Source: Emydura subglobosa (lineage: Eukaryota > Chordata > Testudines > Chelidae). Taken from it: a stretch of 64,000 nucleotides of DNA. The stretch spans positions 2,145,434 through 2,209,433 of the forward strand of contig ML680053.1 of assembly GCA_007922225.1 (NCBI GenBank). The letters run 5' to 3'. Under the pieces are notes generated by a model. The model was not told the origin of the DNA, ran no database searches, and was given only the letters and a program-made list of their open reading frames with translations. A program made the position numbers and the translations under genes. Below are positions 43,480 to 53,340 of the stretch, in pieces; within the stretch, counting starts at the first letter, position 1; every line of letters begins with the position of its first letter.

Positions 43480-43565
43480 ACAGGCCTGATTTTTTTCAGA
43501 GGTGCTGAGCAAATACCGCTCCTGGGTTAAATACCTATGAAAATCAGTTCCTAAAGTCTTTGGGG
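43480..43565. mobile_element. MITE scrap (GTGCTGAGC-type)
   Basis: GGCCTGATTTTTTTCAGAGG, TGCTGAGCAAATACCGCTCC and ACCTATGAAAATCAGTTCC match the middle of the same MITE family as at 53.2 kb. Ends are absent. Confidence 0.5.
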
Positions 43566-43664
43566 GCACACTTTATTCCTGCCTTCTACAGCGCTGGCCA
43601 CGCAGATGGGCTTAACTAATAATCACAATAGGACGGAAAGACTCAAATAGCTTGTCCTGGAAGA

Positions 43665-44018
43665 TCTGTGCAATTCGTGGAGTTAAAAGGTGACCTGTGG
43701 AACTCACTACCAAGGGAAATCATTGAGGCCAAGAGCTTAGCGGCTTTAAGGAAAGGATTGGCTATTTCTATGCATAACAAAAATATCCCCAGTTACAATG
43801 AGGATTAAAAAATAAACAAACAAGAAGTTTTGAAGAAGCTATATAAACCCTCCTGCTTCAGTGCATAAACCGATCTCAAACTACTACCGGGGACCACGAG
43901 GAAACTTTCCCAGCGTTTCTCACTTCAGCCTTCCTCTGAAGCAACTAGTACCAGTCACTGTCTGAGCGAGACAGAGCGCTGGTCCGATCTAATGTAGCAG
44001 GTCCTATGCTCCTTTAAA
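43665..44018 (+). mobile_element. CR1 LINE 3' UTR fragment
   Basis: GACCTGTGGAACTCACTACC, AAGGGAAATCATTGAGGCCA, AGAGCTTAGCGGCTTTAAGG and, at the end, AGCGCTGGTCCGATCTAATG, TAGCAGGTCCTATGCTCC. This is a distinct CR1 subfamily end (GGTCTGATCTAGTNTGGCA...CCTATGTTCC-like), about 350 bp long. Confidence 0.88.
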
Positions 44019-44345
44019 AATATATATATATATTTTTTGGCCCCAGTGGCTTTATTTATCTACCAATGACCCCTGCCCTCATCTGTGCAATGGAGCAATT
44101 CCAGCCGCTCTCCATTCAAGCAATGACAGGCCGCCGTTTGAAAGCAGGGTAAGTTACAGAAACCGATAGCGATTTTCTCTCTCTCTTTCATTGGCCAGTC
44201 CACAATTCCCAAAGACCAGAAAGTAAACACTCTATAAATAGCGAGAGGCTCATTTCTCCTAGCCTTTCCCCTCGAAATTCCTCACTCCTCTTTCACCATG
44301 GTAACCAAGAGAGTCCAAGAAACAGTCCCACTGGGAGCAAACCTC

Positions 44346-44590
44346 AGGGCTTGTCTGCAGTGGTAATACACTGCAGTGTAGACACTGAAGGAGGGGTTTT
44401 CCCATCAGCATAACTAATCCACCTCCCCGAGAGGTGGTAGTTACTTAACGGAAGGATTCTTCCACTGACCTAGTGCTATCTACCCCGGGGTCAGGTGGGT
44501 TTAATGACGTCACCCAGGGATGTGGAGTTTTTTTACACCCCTGAGCCATGGAGCTGGGTCAACATCACTTTTTAGTGTAGACCTGGCCTC
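44346..44590. mobile_element. TIR element (MITE)
   Basis: Left AGGGCTTGTCTGCAGTGG, right TTTAGTGTAGACCTGGCCT. Inside, ACCTCCCCGAGAGGTGG is itself palindromic, and TTTTTTTACACCCCTGAGCC precedes GGGTCAACATCAC. Opposite-strand fragments of the same family lie at 56585-56730. Confidence 0.78.
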
Positions 44591-45370
44591 GGAGCTTTAT
44601 CAGAACGGGCAGGGGTTGAAGAGGAGAAGCCAACGGCTGGTTTTCTGTTTGGACAGATCCATCCATGCACACTGATTGGCCAGGACAACATAAGGGGAGC
44701 CCTTTCCAGGCAAGGTATCAGCTTGACAGTCTCACGATCAAATTTCAAGGACTCAGAGCATAGGGTCACCAAGCCTCGTTACAGGAAACAGCAGAGAGAG
44801 AGTCAGGGCTGACCCCCCTCCTCTTCTTTCCCCTCCCCTCCAGGGTCCTGAGGGGCTTGTTGTCTTAGATCTCAGTGGAGGAAATAAAGAGGCTTTGAGT
44901 GAAGACCGCAGCTCCGCTGGGAATGGACAGACCAGCCCCGCAGGGTGTGCTACGGAGAAAAGAGGCGGTGAACTTTTAAGCATGAGTCATGGAGAGTTTC
45001 CCCACTGGGAAGAGCAGCATGGAAAAGCAGAGTCAAGGGTCTTACTCCCTACGGCCCAAATCCAGGCTCCACAGACAGTGACCCTCCATCATCAAGGCCT
45101 TGTCTACGCGACGACCCCCATCTCGGCCAACGCTGAGGATGGAACGAAGGACTTCCAGACCTACAAGCATCAGTCTCTACAGCCTGAGCTACAGAATTCG
45201 GCTCGCCGCCTAGGAGCTGTAATCTATCTGCTGTGGGGCAGGCACATAGGGGGGCGCATACATGCGGAGACCTATGGGTTACATCTCCATCAGTGCAATC
45301 TCACCGGAGGAGCTGCACTGCCGAGAAATCAATGGTAGCTCTCAGCATTTTTTTAACCACTGTCGAATGA
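44591..45370. other. Unassigned DNA, no gene seen
   Basis: No supported exon or repeat. The 147-codon plus-strand frame (44895-45338) crosses unremarkable sequence and has no domain. Confidence 0.4.
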
Positions 45371-45371
45371 T

Positions 45372-45578
45372 TACGATTCTTTATTTATTTATACTACGAT
45401 CGCACCTGTAGGCACAAACCAATCAGGACTCCGCTGTGCTAGGTGCTGTACAAGCGGTCCCCTGCCCCCGAAGAACTGACAGTGTAGAGAGTCAAGACAG
45501 CCAAAGGAAGCAAGGGAAAAAGAGGCTTGCCCACCGTCACACAGCAAGTCAGTTGCAGAGCCAGGAGGAGAAGTTCAG
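45372..45578 (-). mobile_element. Long-form SINE, reversed
   Basis: TTTATTTATTTATACTACG, CAATCAGGACTCCGCTGTGC, TAGGTGCTGTACAAGCGGTC, CCCCGAAGAACTGACAGTG, AGAGGCTTGCCCACCGTCAC, ACAGCAAGTCAGTTGCAGAG on the plus strand. Nearly complete apart from the tRNA-like head. Confidence 0.9.
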
Positions 45579-45635
45579 TGCCAGTCCACACTGGCACAGG
45601 TGGGGTTAGTTCAGCAGATGTACCAACTGCATCTG

Positions 45636-45663
45636 CGGCCGGGCCGGGCCGGACCGGACCGGT
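45636..45663 (+). repeat. Short CCGGG/CCGGA tandem repeat
   Basis: CCGGGCCGGGCCGGACCGGA followed by CCGG is a 5-bp tandem repeat with a G-to-A switch halfway. All CpG-bearing and self-complementary at each CCGG. Confidence 0.85.
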
Positions 45664-46016
45664 CTTGAATTTAGTGGTAGGTGCCCAATGATGCCTCAGC
45701 CTGGATGCTTTTATGTAACAAATAATCAGCAGTCATCGATAATGTGCTGGACAGGAAGGAAGGGGGCAAGCCAGAGCCAAGTGGCTCAGTCCCCCCAAAT
45801 CTGGCATTGGCCCAGCCAAATTTCAGCCTCATTGCACCAGAAACTTCCACTTTTTAGGCTTCATTTGAATTTGGAAAAATAATCTAGAGCCCAAGGCTCC
45901 TCCGCAGGGATGTAGCTGCTGATTTAAACCCCTTCATGTTCCCTTCTAATACCTCTCTGCACACAGGGAATTAGGGCCTGCTAGAAATTAAGGACATTTC
46001 TATCATTTCTTCCTAA

Positions 46017-46466
46017 GGCCTGGTCCACACTACACTGTTAGGTCGACGTAAGGCAGCTTACATCAATTTCACTCTGTAAGCAACTACAGTGCCACCTTGC
46101 TCCTGCCAATGTCGCCCGCTACACCAAGCTAATAACTCCGCCTCCGCGAGAGGCGGGGTCAAAGTAGTGAGGTCGACGCAGTGTCCACGTAGACGCTGCA
46201 TCGCTTACGTCGCCTGTTGTTGCCTTTGACAGCCTGAGCTGTCAGCCCCACCACGCCGGGGCTGCAGCGGTTAGCCCGGGGCAGCAGGCTCAGGAGATCA
46301 GCTCCCCACAATTCTCCACGTAAGTCGATGCAAGCGCTCTTTGGTGAGAACCCACACCGCCGGCAGAAGGAGGGTAGAGTGGCCGTGGAAAAACTGCAGT
46401 AATTGCCGTGGTGGCTAAACGGTGCTGTAACTGAGGTCGACTTCATTTTGTAGCGTAGACACGGCC
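46017..46466. mobile_element. Complete 450-bp MITE
   Basis: Terminal repeats GGCCTGGTCCACACTAC and GTAGCGTAGACACGGCC pair at 13 of 17 positions. Internal GCCTCCGCGAGAGGCGGGGT is palindromic. GAGGTCGACGCAGTGTCC, TTGACAGCCTGAGCTGTCAG and CAGTAATTGCCGTGGTGGC are further landmarks. The right half is shared with 34.7-35.1 kb. Non-coding: the minus-strand frame over it is chance. Confidence 0.85.
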
Positions 46467-46721
46467 GCGCTGTTAAAAACACACAAGAAAGGAGGGCCAG
46501 GGAGAAATGGCCAGGTGGGTGGCATCTGGGCTCTGTGCTGTGTACGAGGTGGGCAGCTCTCTGGTCGTGAACCGACCACAGGAGTTAGGCCAAACTTGTC
46601 CAGGTGATCGGGAAGTGCTGGTTTGGCTCTGTCATTTTCATCCCACCCCTCTATCGCTTCAGGATTAAGTCCCAGCCACCTCACCTTCAGATCTCCTGCC
46701 CTTCCTCCTCCATTTCCAGGG

Positions 46722-47040
46722 ACACACACAGAGCACACACATGCACGCACAGCAATCTGCACACCCAGACACAGCTCAACACGTGCACGCACACCCACAA
46801 ACCCACAGCAGTGTAACCACCTGAACAGAAGACCACACAGCTCAGCATACGCATGCTCACACGCATGTAGAGCAGGTCCCGGCATAAGGGCGTGCTCCCT
46901 TTCAGAGGTGCCTGCACACACAAACACGCACGCATGTCCGCACACACGGTGGCGCATCGTCACACACTTTGCACAGCAGTTCCTTGCCTCGTTCACCACA
47001 GGCCCCTACACACAGAGGTGCAGAAACACACCGAGAGATG
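46722..47040 (+). repeat. Degenerate (CA)n-rich tract
   Basis: About 300 bp rich in ACAC, GCAC and CGCAC words such as ACACATGCACGCACAGCA. Alternating purine-pyrimidine composition is compatible with Z-DNA. Long overlapping frames of 194 and 233 codons cross it on both strands and are explained by the absence of stops in CA/TG-rich DNA. Confidence 0.8.
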
Positions 47041-47840
47041 TTCGCACGTCCGCAGACCTTCCTGTGCACCTACACGCTTGGGAGGAAAAGTCCACTTCCC
47101 CCCGTGTCTTCACGTGGAAGGAAATACCCAAAAAGCTGCAGCGAGAACAAGCGTTCAGCCTGTCCTCCCATTGTCCTGATAAAACCGGAGCATCCGAGTC
47201 TTTGCATGCAGCATTCAGCCAACAGCCTGACCTTCCCTGCTTCCTTTGTTTCCTGCCAAACCCGGCTTTTCTAGGGGAGCATGCAGACAAAGGCTACAGC
47301 CCTCTAGCCCCAGGGCCCCTTTAAAGTCTCTGGAGTCATAAAGGGACCCATAAAGGGGGCTTAGTTTATAAATCTAATCCCCTCCCCCAACAACATTCTC
47401 CCTGCAGGACTGGGTGCGTTTGAAGCCCTGCTAGAATGCTCTCCCGTATCTGCACCGATAAAGCGGCAGGGGCAGACACAGCTCTGGGGTAAGACGATGC
47501 ACCTCTACTGACTTCCAAGCAGTTAACAGCAGCTTAACCAGGGTTGAACTGGGAGCCAGTATGTCTGGCCCGTTCTGCCCTGGGGCGACGTTTCTGAAAG
47601 GAACGTGCCTGATTCTCCTCTTGCTCACGCTGGTGTAAATCAGGAGGAGCTCCACCCGCCGCTGATGGGCCGACACCAACAGTGCAATGAGTGTGAGGAC
47701 GGGGCTGAACTGTGTCAGCTGCGGCAGTCAGGAACCACGTATCCATCCACCGAGGGACACATGTGCGTTCCGTGCCGCCTCGTCATTCATGGATTTTATC
47801 CCCACTGCACCCCTGGGGAAGTACAAATCCCAGATTTTTT
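47041..47840. other. Unassigned DNA, no gene seen
   Basis: No gene. CATAAAGGGACCCATAAAGG near 47339 is a short slippage duplication. TGATTCTCCTCTTGCTC and GGTGTAAATCAGGAGGAGC at 47610-47652 are MITE-like words. Confidence 0.4.
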
Positions 47841-47844
47841 AAAC

Positions 47845-47985
47845 AAAGGGGGGCCTAGGCATCGTGAGGATTAAGTGACTTGCCCCAGGTCCCACAGAGA
47901 GTCTGGGTCTGAGCTGGAAACTGAATCCTGATGTTCTGAGTCCCACTCCCGGGGCCCGTCCATGAGACGCTGCTCCTACACAAAT
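47845..47985 (-). mobile_element. SINE head and core, reversed
   Basis: GGCCTAGGCATCGTGAGGAT, TAAGTGACTTGCCCCAGGTC, CCACAGAGAGTCTGGGTCTG and TCTGAGTCCCACTCCCGG on the plus strand are the reversed SINE core and head. Confidence 0.82.
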
Positions 47986-48139
47986 GCATAGGTGACGGAT
48001 CTTTGCAATGCCATCAGCTTCCCAAAGAACACCGTCTGTTTACGATCAATGCTCAGTGAGCAGAGACAAGCCGCACCCCTACACCAGTGGGTTAGCGTGG
48101 ACCCGGGACAACTAGCCCAGAAACGGCAAATGACTGCAT

Positions 48140-48260
48140 GGCCCACCACAGGCTTGGGAGGAAGGACTGTTGGGTTTTGTTCCTGCCTCTGCCACTCAAT
48201 TGCTGCGGGACTTCGGATGTGTCACGAACCCTCTGTTTGTGCAGCTGGAAAAGGAGCGTA
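48140..48260 (+). mobile_element. SINE fragment (MIR-like, degraded)
   Basis: TGTTGGGTTTTGTTCCTGCC, TCTGCCACTCAATTGCTGCG and GGACTTCGGATGTGTCACG follow the SINE order without a preserved core. Confidence 0.55.
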
Positions 48261-49060
48261 ACGGATTCCCTGGCTCACGTGGGTCCCTTTGATTAGTTAG
48301 TGCTGTCCTGGGTGGAGAGCGTCTTTGCCGCTCCGTTCGCTTTCCGTCACTTGTGATCTATGTTTGTGCGTTCTCGGCACAGTGGGGAAAAGGGAACGGA
48401 TTAGACACAAGCTGGTAGCAATCTGCAGCTGGATGCCTTCAGCTCCGTCTTCTCTCTTCCCCCTTAGCTGCACCCAGGAGAGAACTCGGGGCGTCTGCTC
48501 CAGGAACACAAGCCTGGGCCACGTGAGCGAAGGGAGCCTGCGTGTGGCCGGTCCCAATAGTAGGACTTATGGCCTCTGTAACGATGGCCCATCCGACATC
48601 CCATCCACAAGAAACCAATGGTCCAGCACAGCCAGTACACAGCAGACTTCACACGCAGCTAACCACATGCCTCCCTCTGTCTCTTAGCCTCCTCCCTCCA
48701 AATGCAGACTGGCTTTAAATAAGTTGGGAACGTCACCGCCCAATGGGCCAGCCCTTCGAGACGCTCTCGAATCACTGCTCGGCTCTTTCAGTGGCTGCCA
48801 GGAAGGCGGGTTCTAAAGCACCCGCAGGGTAAAGATGAACTGCAAGGAATTGTTAACGCCTCCCTGCAGGTTTATGTTGAATCCGCCCAGGAAAGCCATG
48901 CTTGGAGATTTTGGGGGAAAGGCACCGTGGACTGTGTTAGATTCCCTAACAGCGTTATTATAGGATGCCTGCCATGCAAAGGCCAACGTACAGAGCACAA
49001 GCCTGGTAGGGAGAAGGCGCGAGTTCTGCTCTCCGATCTGCCAGTGGCTGCGGGCATGCG
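48261..49060. other. Unassigned DNA, no gene seen
   Basis: No gene or repeat assigned. The 120-codon frame at 48325-48687 has no recognisable domain. Confidence 0.4.
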
Positions 49061-49064
49061 GCGC

Positions 49065-49145
49065 TGCCTGTCTTTCTCCAGCTGTGAAAGGAGAAGATTG
49101 ATGTTTCTCTTCTTGGTGAAGTGCTTTGAGATCTATGGGTGATGA
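49065..49145 (+). mobile_element. SINE core/tail fragment
   Basis: TCTTTCTCCAGCTGTGAAAG, GAGAAGATTGATGTTTCTC and GAAGTGCTTTGAGATCTATG follow the MIR-like core and tail. Confidence 0.6.
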
Positions 49146-49864
49146 GCTCTAGATCCTGCCACATCGAAAGCTTTTTGCCGGTCTGCGCTTTTAAAAAAAA
49201 AATATACCTAAATACGGCAACAAAGAAATAAAGCGGGATAAACGCAGCAGCAGAGCCAGAGTCGTAAAAACAGCCTGCAGGCCTGCCAGTGTTATTAAAC
49301 GCTCTCCGTTCCAGCACAGCTTACAAGCACTAGACCACACAGCTGGAAGTACAAACCTGAGGGCTCCTGAACACAGCCAAATGTTCCCAGTCTATCCCAC
49401 CCATGCAACGACAGCCACCTGCAATCAGCAACCGCGGGCAGGTACGCCGGGAAAGTTCCCGGCACGAGCTCCCCCTTCGGAACGTGCTCTGCCCGGGCAC
49501 TCTTTTTACCCCACCCTGGGCCGAATGCTGATCTCAGTTATGCCACCAATCTGGGCGAAGTCCATCAATGTCCAATCCAGATTCAGAGTGCTGCAAGGGG
49601 GAGCAGAATTTGGCCAGGTCTGTTTCAGGGCACGATGGAACCTGTGAGAGCCACTAACGATAAGCTAGGTAATTTCCTTCCTGTGGGGTCCACTCTGGGT
49701 TGTGGGGTCTGGACCCTCTTCATTATAGGATGTTTCTTGCAAGCCCAGAACCCGTCCTGCTCCTATTAACACCGATGGCCATTTATCATGTAACACAATG
49801 GAGCTACTCTGATTTATACCAACTCTGGATACGATCCCATGGGCTTCTCTCTACCCTACTTATA

Positions 49865-50090
49865 TGACTCCGATTACTGTAGTACCTGAGCAGTCTTTCT
49901 TTAAACGCATTCATCCTCCCCACAGCCCTGTGAGGCAGGGCAGTGCTTCCATCCCCTTTTTCAGATGGGGAAATGAGGCCAAGAGAGACTAAGTAACTTG
50001 CCCAAGGTCACACTGGAAGTCGGTGGCAAGGGAAGGAATTGAAACCATACCTCAAGCTAGTGTCCTAACACTGGACCATCCTTCCTCAGA
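49865..50090 (-). mobile_element. MIR SINE, well preserved
   Basis: CCACAGCCCTGTGAGGCAGG, CCCCTTTTTCAGATGGGGAA, AGACTAAGTAACTTGCCCAA and GGTCACACTGGAAGTCGGTG on the plus strand. The head degrades after 50050. Confidence 0.92.
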
Positions 50091-50103
50091 CCTACAAGGC
50101 AAG

Positions 50104-50220
50104 GGTCTAGTTCTCTCCTTACTTACACTAGTTCTGCACCATTTACACCGGTGTAACTCCACTGTCTTCAGCCGAGTTATTCACGCTGGTATAAATCAGC
50201 AGTAAGAGGAGAACTAGAGC
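50104..50220. mobile_element. Short palindromic MITE (117 bp)
   Basis: GTCTAGTTCTCTCCTTAC (left) and GTAAGAGGAGAACTAGAGC (right) are inverted at 14 of 16 core positions. TTACACCGGTGTAA near 50143 is a perfect inner palindrome. The related CTCCAGATTTA-type segment is at 26.2 kb. Confidence 0.82.
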
Positions 50221-50795
50221 CCACGGCTTCTCGATCTGCTCTGGGCAAGGGGAGAGGACGCTGGTTAAGACCCCAGGAGCTTTTGCACCCAGCTTCCCCA
50301 TTGGACCCGCACTGGTAGTAGATGGAAGGAAGACTGTAGTACAGACAGAAGCTCCACTCCTGCTAAATCTGAGAGACCAGCAAAACAGAGAGAACGCAGC
50401 CAAGGCCTAATGCAGCAAGGAGTCTTAGAACATGCAAAGCGAAGCGAAGCTCCCCTGCCGGCGACGGGGCCAGCATGAAAGCGGGCGAGTCCGGCTGCCC
50501 CCTGCACCGAATGCCCGCTCCCCTCTGCAGAATCAAAGCAGAGCTGAGATTAGTTTCATGCAGAGCAGCCCTTTGAAGGGAAGGTGATTTCTGCACAGAT
50601 AAGAGCTCTTCAAACAGTATGTTTCCAATTAAGAGACAGAGTTATCAAAAAGCTCCCGCATTGCAGGGCGGCTGAGAACCATCCAGCACCTCGCTCTGGC
50701 GTTTGCTACCTGATTAAACATAGGCCTTTAACAAAGCCAGGTTCTTACTGAAGCTGCTGGGGGGACGTGTTTGCACAGATCTTTTGGCCAAGGAT
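50221..50795. other. Unassigned DNA, no gene seen
   Basis: No gene or repeat assigned. Confidence 0.4.
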
Positions 50796-50797
50796 TC

Positions 50798-50905
50798 TTC
50801 TTAGAGTATTTATTATTGGTTTTACAGTCGTCCCTCCAGGCCCCAGTTGAAATCAGGGTGAGGCACTGTGCGTACGCATAGTAAGAGACAATCTCTGCCC
50901 CACAG
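50798..50905 (-). mobile_element. SINE tail, reversed
   Basis: TATTTATTATTGGTTTTACA, CCTCCAGGCCCCAGTTGAAA, TCAGGGTGAGGCACTGTGCG and AGTAAGAGACAATCTCTGCC on the plus strand match the reversed long-form SINE tail. It is cut where the CR1 begins. Confidence 0.82.
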
Positions 50906-51490
50906 AACAAATTCAAACCACAAAGAAGGCACCACTTTTTAACCGTGAGGATCATTAACCCCTGGAACAACCACCAAGGGAAGTGGTGGATTCTCCATCG
51001 CTTGAGGTATGGCTGTCTACACTTCAACAAAAAACAACCACCCAGGGCAGCGAATCTCAGAGCCCAGGTCAACTGACTCCGGCTTGCAGGGCTCCTGCAA
51101 TGGGACTAAAAATAGCAGTCCAGCCATTCTCTGAGACCTGGCAAGAGCGGTGGGTCTCAGAGCTTGAGCTCCTGCCCGAGAGGGAACGTCTACACGGCTA
51201 TTCTTAGCCCTCGAGTGCAAGCCTGGTGAACCCGAGTGAGTGGGCCTGGGCTCAGATCCAGTGCTGCAGGGTTTTGGGGGGGGGTTGGTTTTTTGCAGTG
51301 TAGACGTGCCCTTGATGGTTTCAGATCAAGACTGGCTGTCTTTCTGGAAGAGACGCTTTCACGCGACACACATGATTGGGGGTCAGGCCAGCGGTCACTG
51401 GGTGTCATGTTATGTATGGCCTGTGACGTATGAGAAGTCAGATTAGAATCATCGAATCATTGTCCCTTCTGGTCTTACACACTGCCAATC
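50906..51490 (+). mobile_element. CR1 LINE 3' region split by a MITE
   Basis: Left part (50906-51008): ACAAATTCAAACCACAAAGA, GTGAGGATCATTAACCCCTG, AAGTGGTGGATTCTCCATCG. Right part (51311-51490): TTTCAGATCAAGACTGGCTG, TCTTTCTGGAAGAGACGC, TATGGCCTGTGACGTATGAG, TTGTCCCTTCTGGTCTTACA. The two halves are consecutive in the CR1 3' UTR, so the interval between is a later insertion. Confidence 0.9.
51009..51310. mobile_element. MITE inserted in CR1, with TSD
   Basis: Ends TGGCTGTCTACACTTCAA and TTGCAGTGTAGACGTGCC; subterminal CGAATCTCAGAGCCC and GGGCTCAGATCC are inverted, as are GACTAAAAATAGCAG and GGCTATTCTTAGCCC. Flanks CTTGAGGT (51001-51008) and CTTGATGG (51311-51318) agree at 6 of 8 positions and rejoin the CR1. 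Same family as 36681-36938. Confidence 0.9.
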
Positions 51491-51544
51491 TTACAATCTA
51501 AATAGAAGAGACCAATAAAAGGGTGGCAAGGGAAACGGGGGGTG

Positions 51545-51640
51545 AAATGAAACCCCAGGTTATCCAGAGCTGGGAACAGAACCAGCACCTCCAACTTGCA
51601 GTCCAGCCTCTTAGCCACCAGACTACACAGCCCCCGATTC
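51545..51640 (-). mobile_element. SINE head fragment, reversed
   Basis: GAGCTGGGAACAGAACCAGC, CACCTCCAACTTGCAGTCC and TTAGCCACCAGACTACACAG are the reversed head of a tRNA SINE. Confidence 0.65.
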
Positions 51641-52234
51641 CAGTCTCAGCCTTGCTATCTTACTTCAGTGACTCCCTGTTCCCTTCTCACCCGTGGAAAA
51701 CATCTGCCCAGTTGCAGGCATAAAAACAAGAAGCAAAGGCGGTGGAGATGAGGAGGAAACAAGTGTTTGTTTACTTCATGCAGGGGCTCCAAAAGTGCAC
51801 CGTGCCCCTCCACAGAGCCCAGGCTCTTCTCCTTGATCCCGCGTGTCAAGTACTTTATGGCCCCAGGAAAAACAAAAGGACCCCCCCCCTTGTTTGGGGT
51901 TTGTTTTCACTCCAATGGCAGAAGCTCTCTTTGCAGAAAGGAGGAGCTGTGGGGCTGTTTTCATGGCTTGGAGTGAAAACAGAAATCAGCCACAGAGGGA
52001 ACAAAATATATAGTACTTTCTGTTCCACCCACGCAACCGCAGAACAATGAGAATGTTGGTTTAGATGGTAAAAATAGTCCACTGGGCAGGACAGCTGTGA
52101 TCTGTCGGAGGTCTTGTTTAGGGAGAGCGTGCAGTTTCTTGCAACAGGAGTGACAAAGAGTTGGGGAGGGGGGGTTGGTTTCTCCTCCTCCTCCTCCTCT
52201 GATGGCATTGAAATGGACAAGGAAGATGTACAGG
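51641..52234. other. Unassigned DNA, no gene seen
   Basis: No gene or repeat assigned. A GGA/CTC triplet run lies at 52182-52200. Confidence 0.4.
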
Positions 52235-52690
52235 ATGAGTAAGGAATCAGGCCTTGAAATGTTCACAGAATATAATGATAGGTGCATTAGAGACAGCGAG
52301 ATTCGACTGCTGAGTCCAGCACTAACGTTCTGGGTGTCCTTGAAGAAGCCACTCAACTTGGCCAAACTCGGTGGTCTAAAGTTAGAAACCTACATCCATA
52401 ATCAGGCACCTAAATAAATAGCCTGATTGCCAAACCCAGCTCTCATCCAAGTCAACAGATGCTGTATGTGCTCAACAGATCTGAAAATAAGGTCACTAGG
52501 TTCAGTACCTATATATGGTTTTAGGTGCCTAAGTTTGAAAATGCTGGCCTTAACCCTTTTGCCTCGGTTTACCTATCAATAAAATGGATATAGCATGGCC
52601 CCACTGCTTCCTAGAGATGTTGTGAGGCTTAATTAAGAATTGAAGATGGAAACTATACACAGTCTATGAATATAATTCATGTCTCTACTG
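52235..52690 (+). mobile_element. MIR-like SINE split by a MITE
   Basis: Head and first body part are at 52235-52359 (GGTGCATTAGAGACAGCGAG, TGAAGAAGCCACTCAACTT); the rest is at 52550-52690 (CCCTTTTGCCTCGGTTTACC, TATCAATAAAATGGATATAG, GATGTTGTGAGGCTTAATTA). The two parts are contiguous in the SINE consensus. Confidence 0.88.
52360..52549. mobile_element. MITE inserted in a SINE
   Basis: GGCCAAACTCGGTGGTCTAA at the left is mirrored by GTTTGAAAATGCTGGCC at the right; AGGCACCTAAATAAATAGCC and GGTTTTAGGTGCCTAAG are the subterminal inverted words. About 190 bp. The family is also represented by scraps at 36.0, 42.9, 43.5 and 53.2 kb. Confidence 0.85.
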
Positions 52691-52954
52691 ACTGGTTGGA
52701 ATAAAGGAGCTACCGAATCCCAGAAAAGAGTGTTTTAATTCACATCGAATCAGAAGGGGTCTGTGCTGGATTTTAAACCTATGGGATTAATGTTTCTGTA
52801 AGCAAAAAGACAGGCCATGCGGTTAGTTGCCAGCCATCCACCAGGCTTTGTTTTCTATCCTCCAAACACAGACACACCCAACTTCCAGTTGGATTCTGGA
52901 TGATCTAGTCCAACGGGAATTTCCGGGTATTCATGTTAATATCTTGCTCTTTTC

Positions 52955-53130
52955 AGCAGCAGATCTAAAGCTTTACAAACAACGTCAGTAGCATCCCCAT
53001 TTTACAGATGGGGGAAACTGAGGCACAGAAAGTCAAAGTGACTTGCTCAAGGTCACCCAGCAGTCCAAGTGGCAGAGTTGGGAGTAGAAACCAGCTCCCT
53101 TGAGTCCCAGCTCACTGAATTACCAATAGA
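52955..53130 (-). mobile_element. MIR-like SINE, well preserved
   Basis: CATCCCCATTTTACAGATGG, GGGAAACTGAGGCACAGAAA, AAGTGACTTGCTCAAGGTCA, CCCAGCAGTCCAAGTGGCAG and GAGTTGGGAGTAGAAACCAG on the plus strand. The core is very close to consensus. Confidence 0.94.
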
Positions 53131-53147
53131 GGACATCCAAAACTTTA

Positions 53148-53340
53148 AGGCCAATGTTTTTCAGAAGCAGCCACTAATTTTGTTTGCTTCCATATTTGGG
53201 TGTCCAGTTTGAGATCCCTGGGGCCTGATTTGCAGAAGTACTGAGCATCCTAACTCCACCTGAAATCGGTGGGATCCGGGGGTGCTCAACCCTTCGGAAA
53301 GTCTCCCAAAACGAGGGATCACTTCTTAAAACGTTGGCCC
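53148..53340. mobile_element. MITE, degraded
   Basis: AATGTTTTTCAGAAGCAGCC, GGGCCTGATTTGCAGAAGTA, CTGAGCATCCTAACTCCACC and GGGGTGCTCAACCCTTCGGA follow the GTGCTGAGCACC-type family in order. The outer ends are only partly paired. Confidence 0.65.

Noticed and set aside
46415..47324. Overlapping frames of 194 and 233 codons on opposite strands
   Set aside because: Both cross the CA-rich tract and part of a MITE; the lack of stops follows from composition and there is no domain or splice support.
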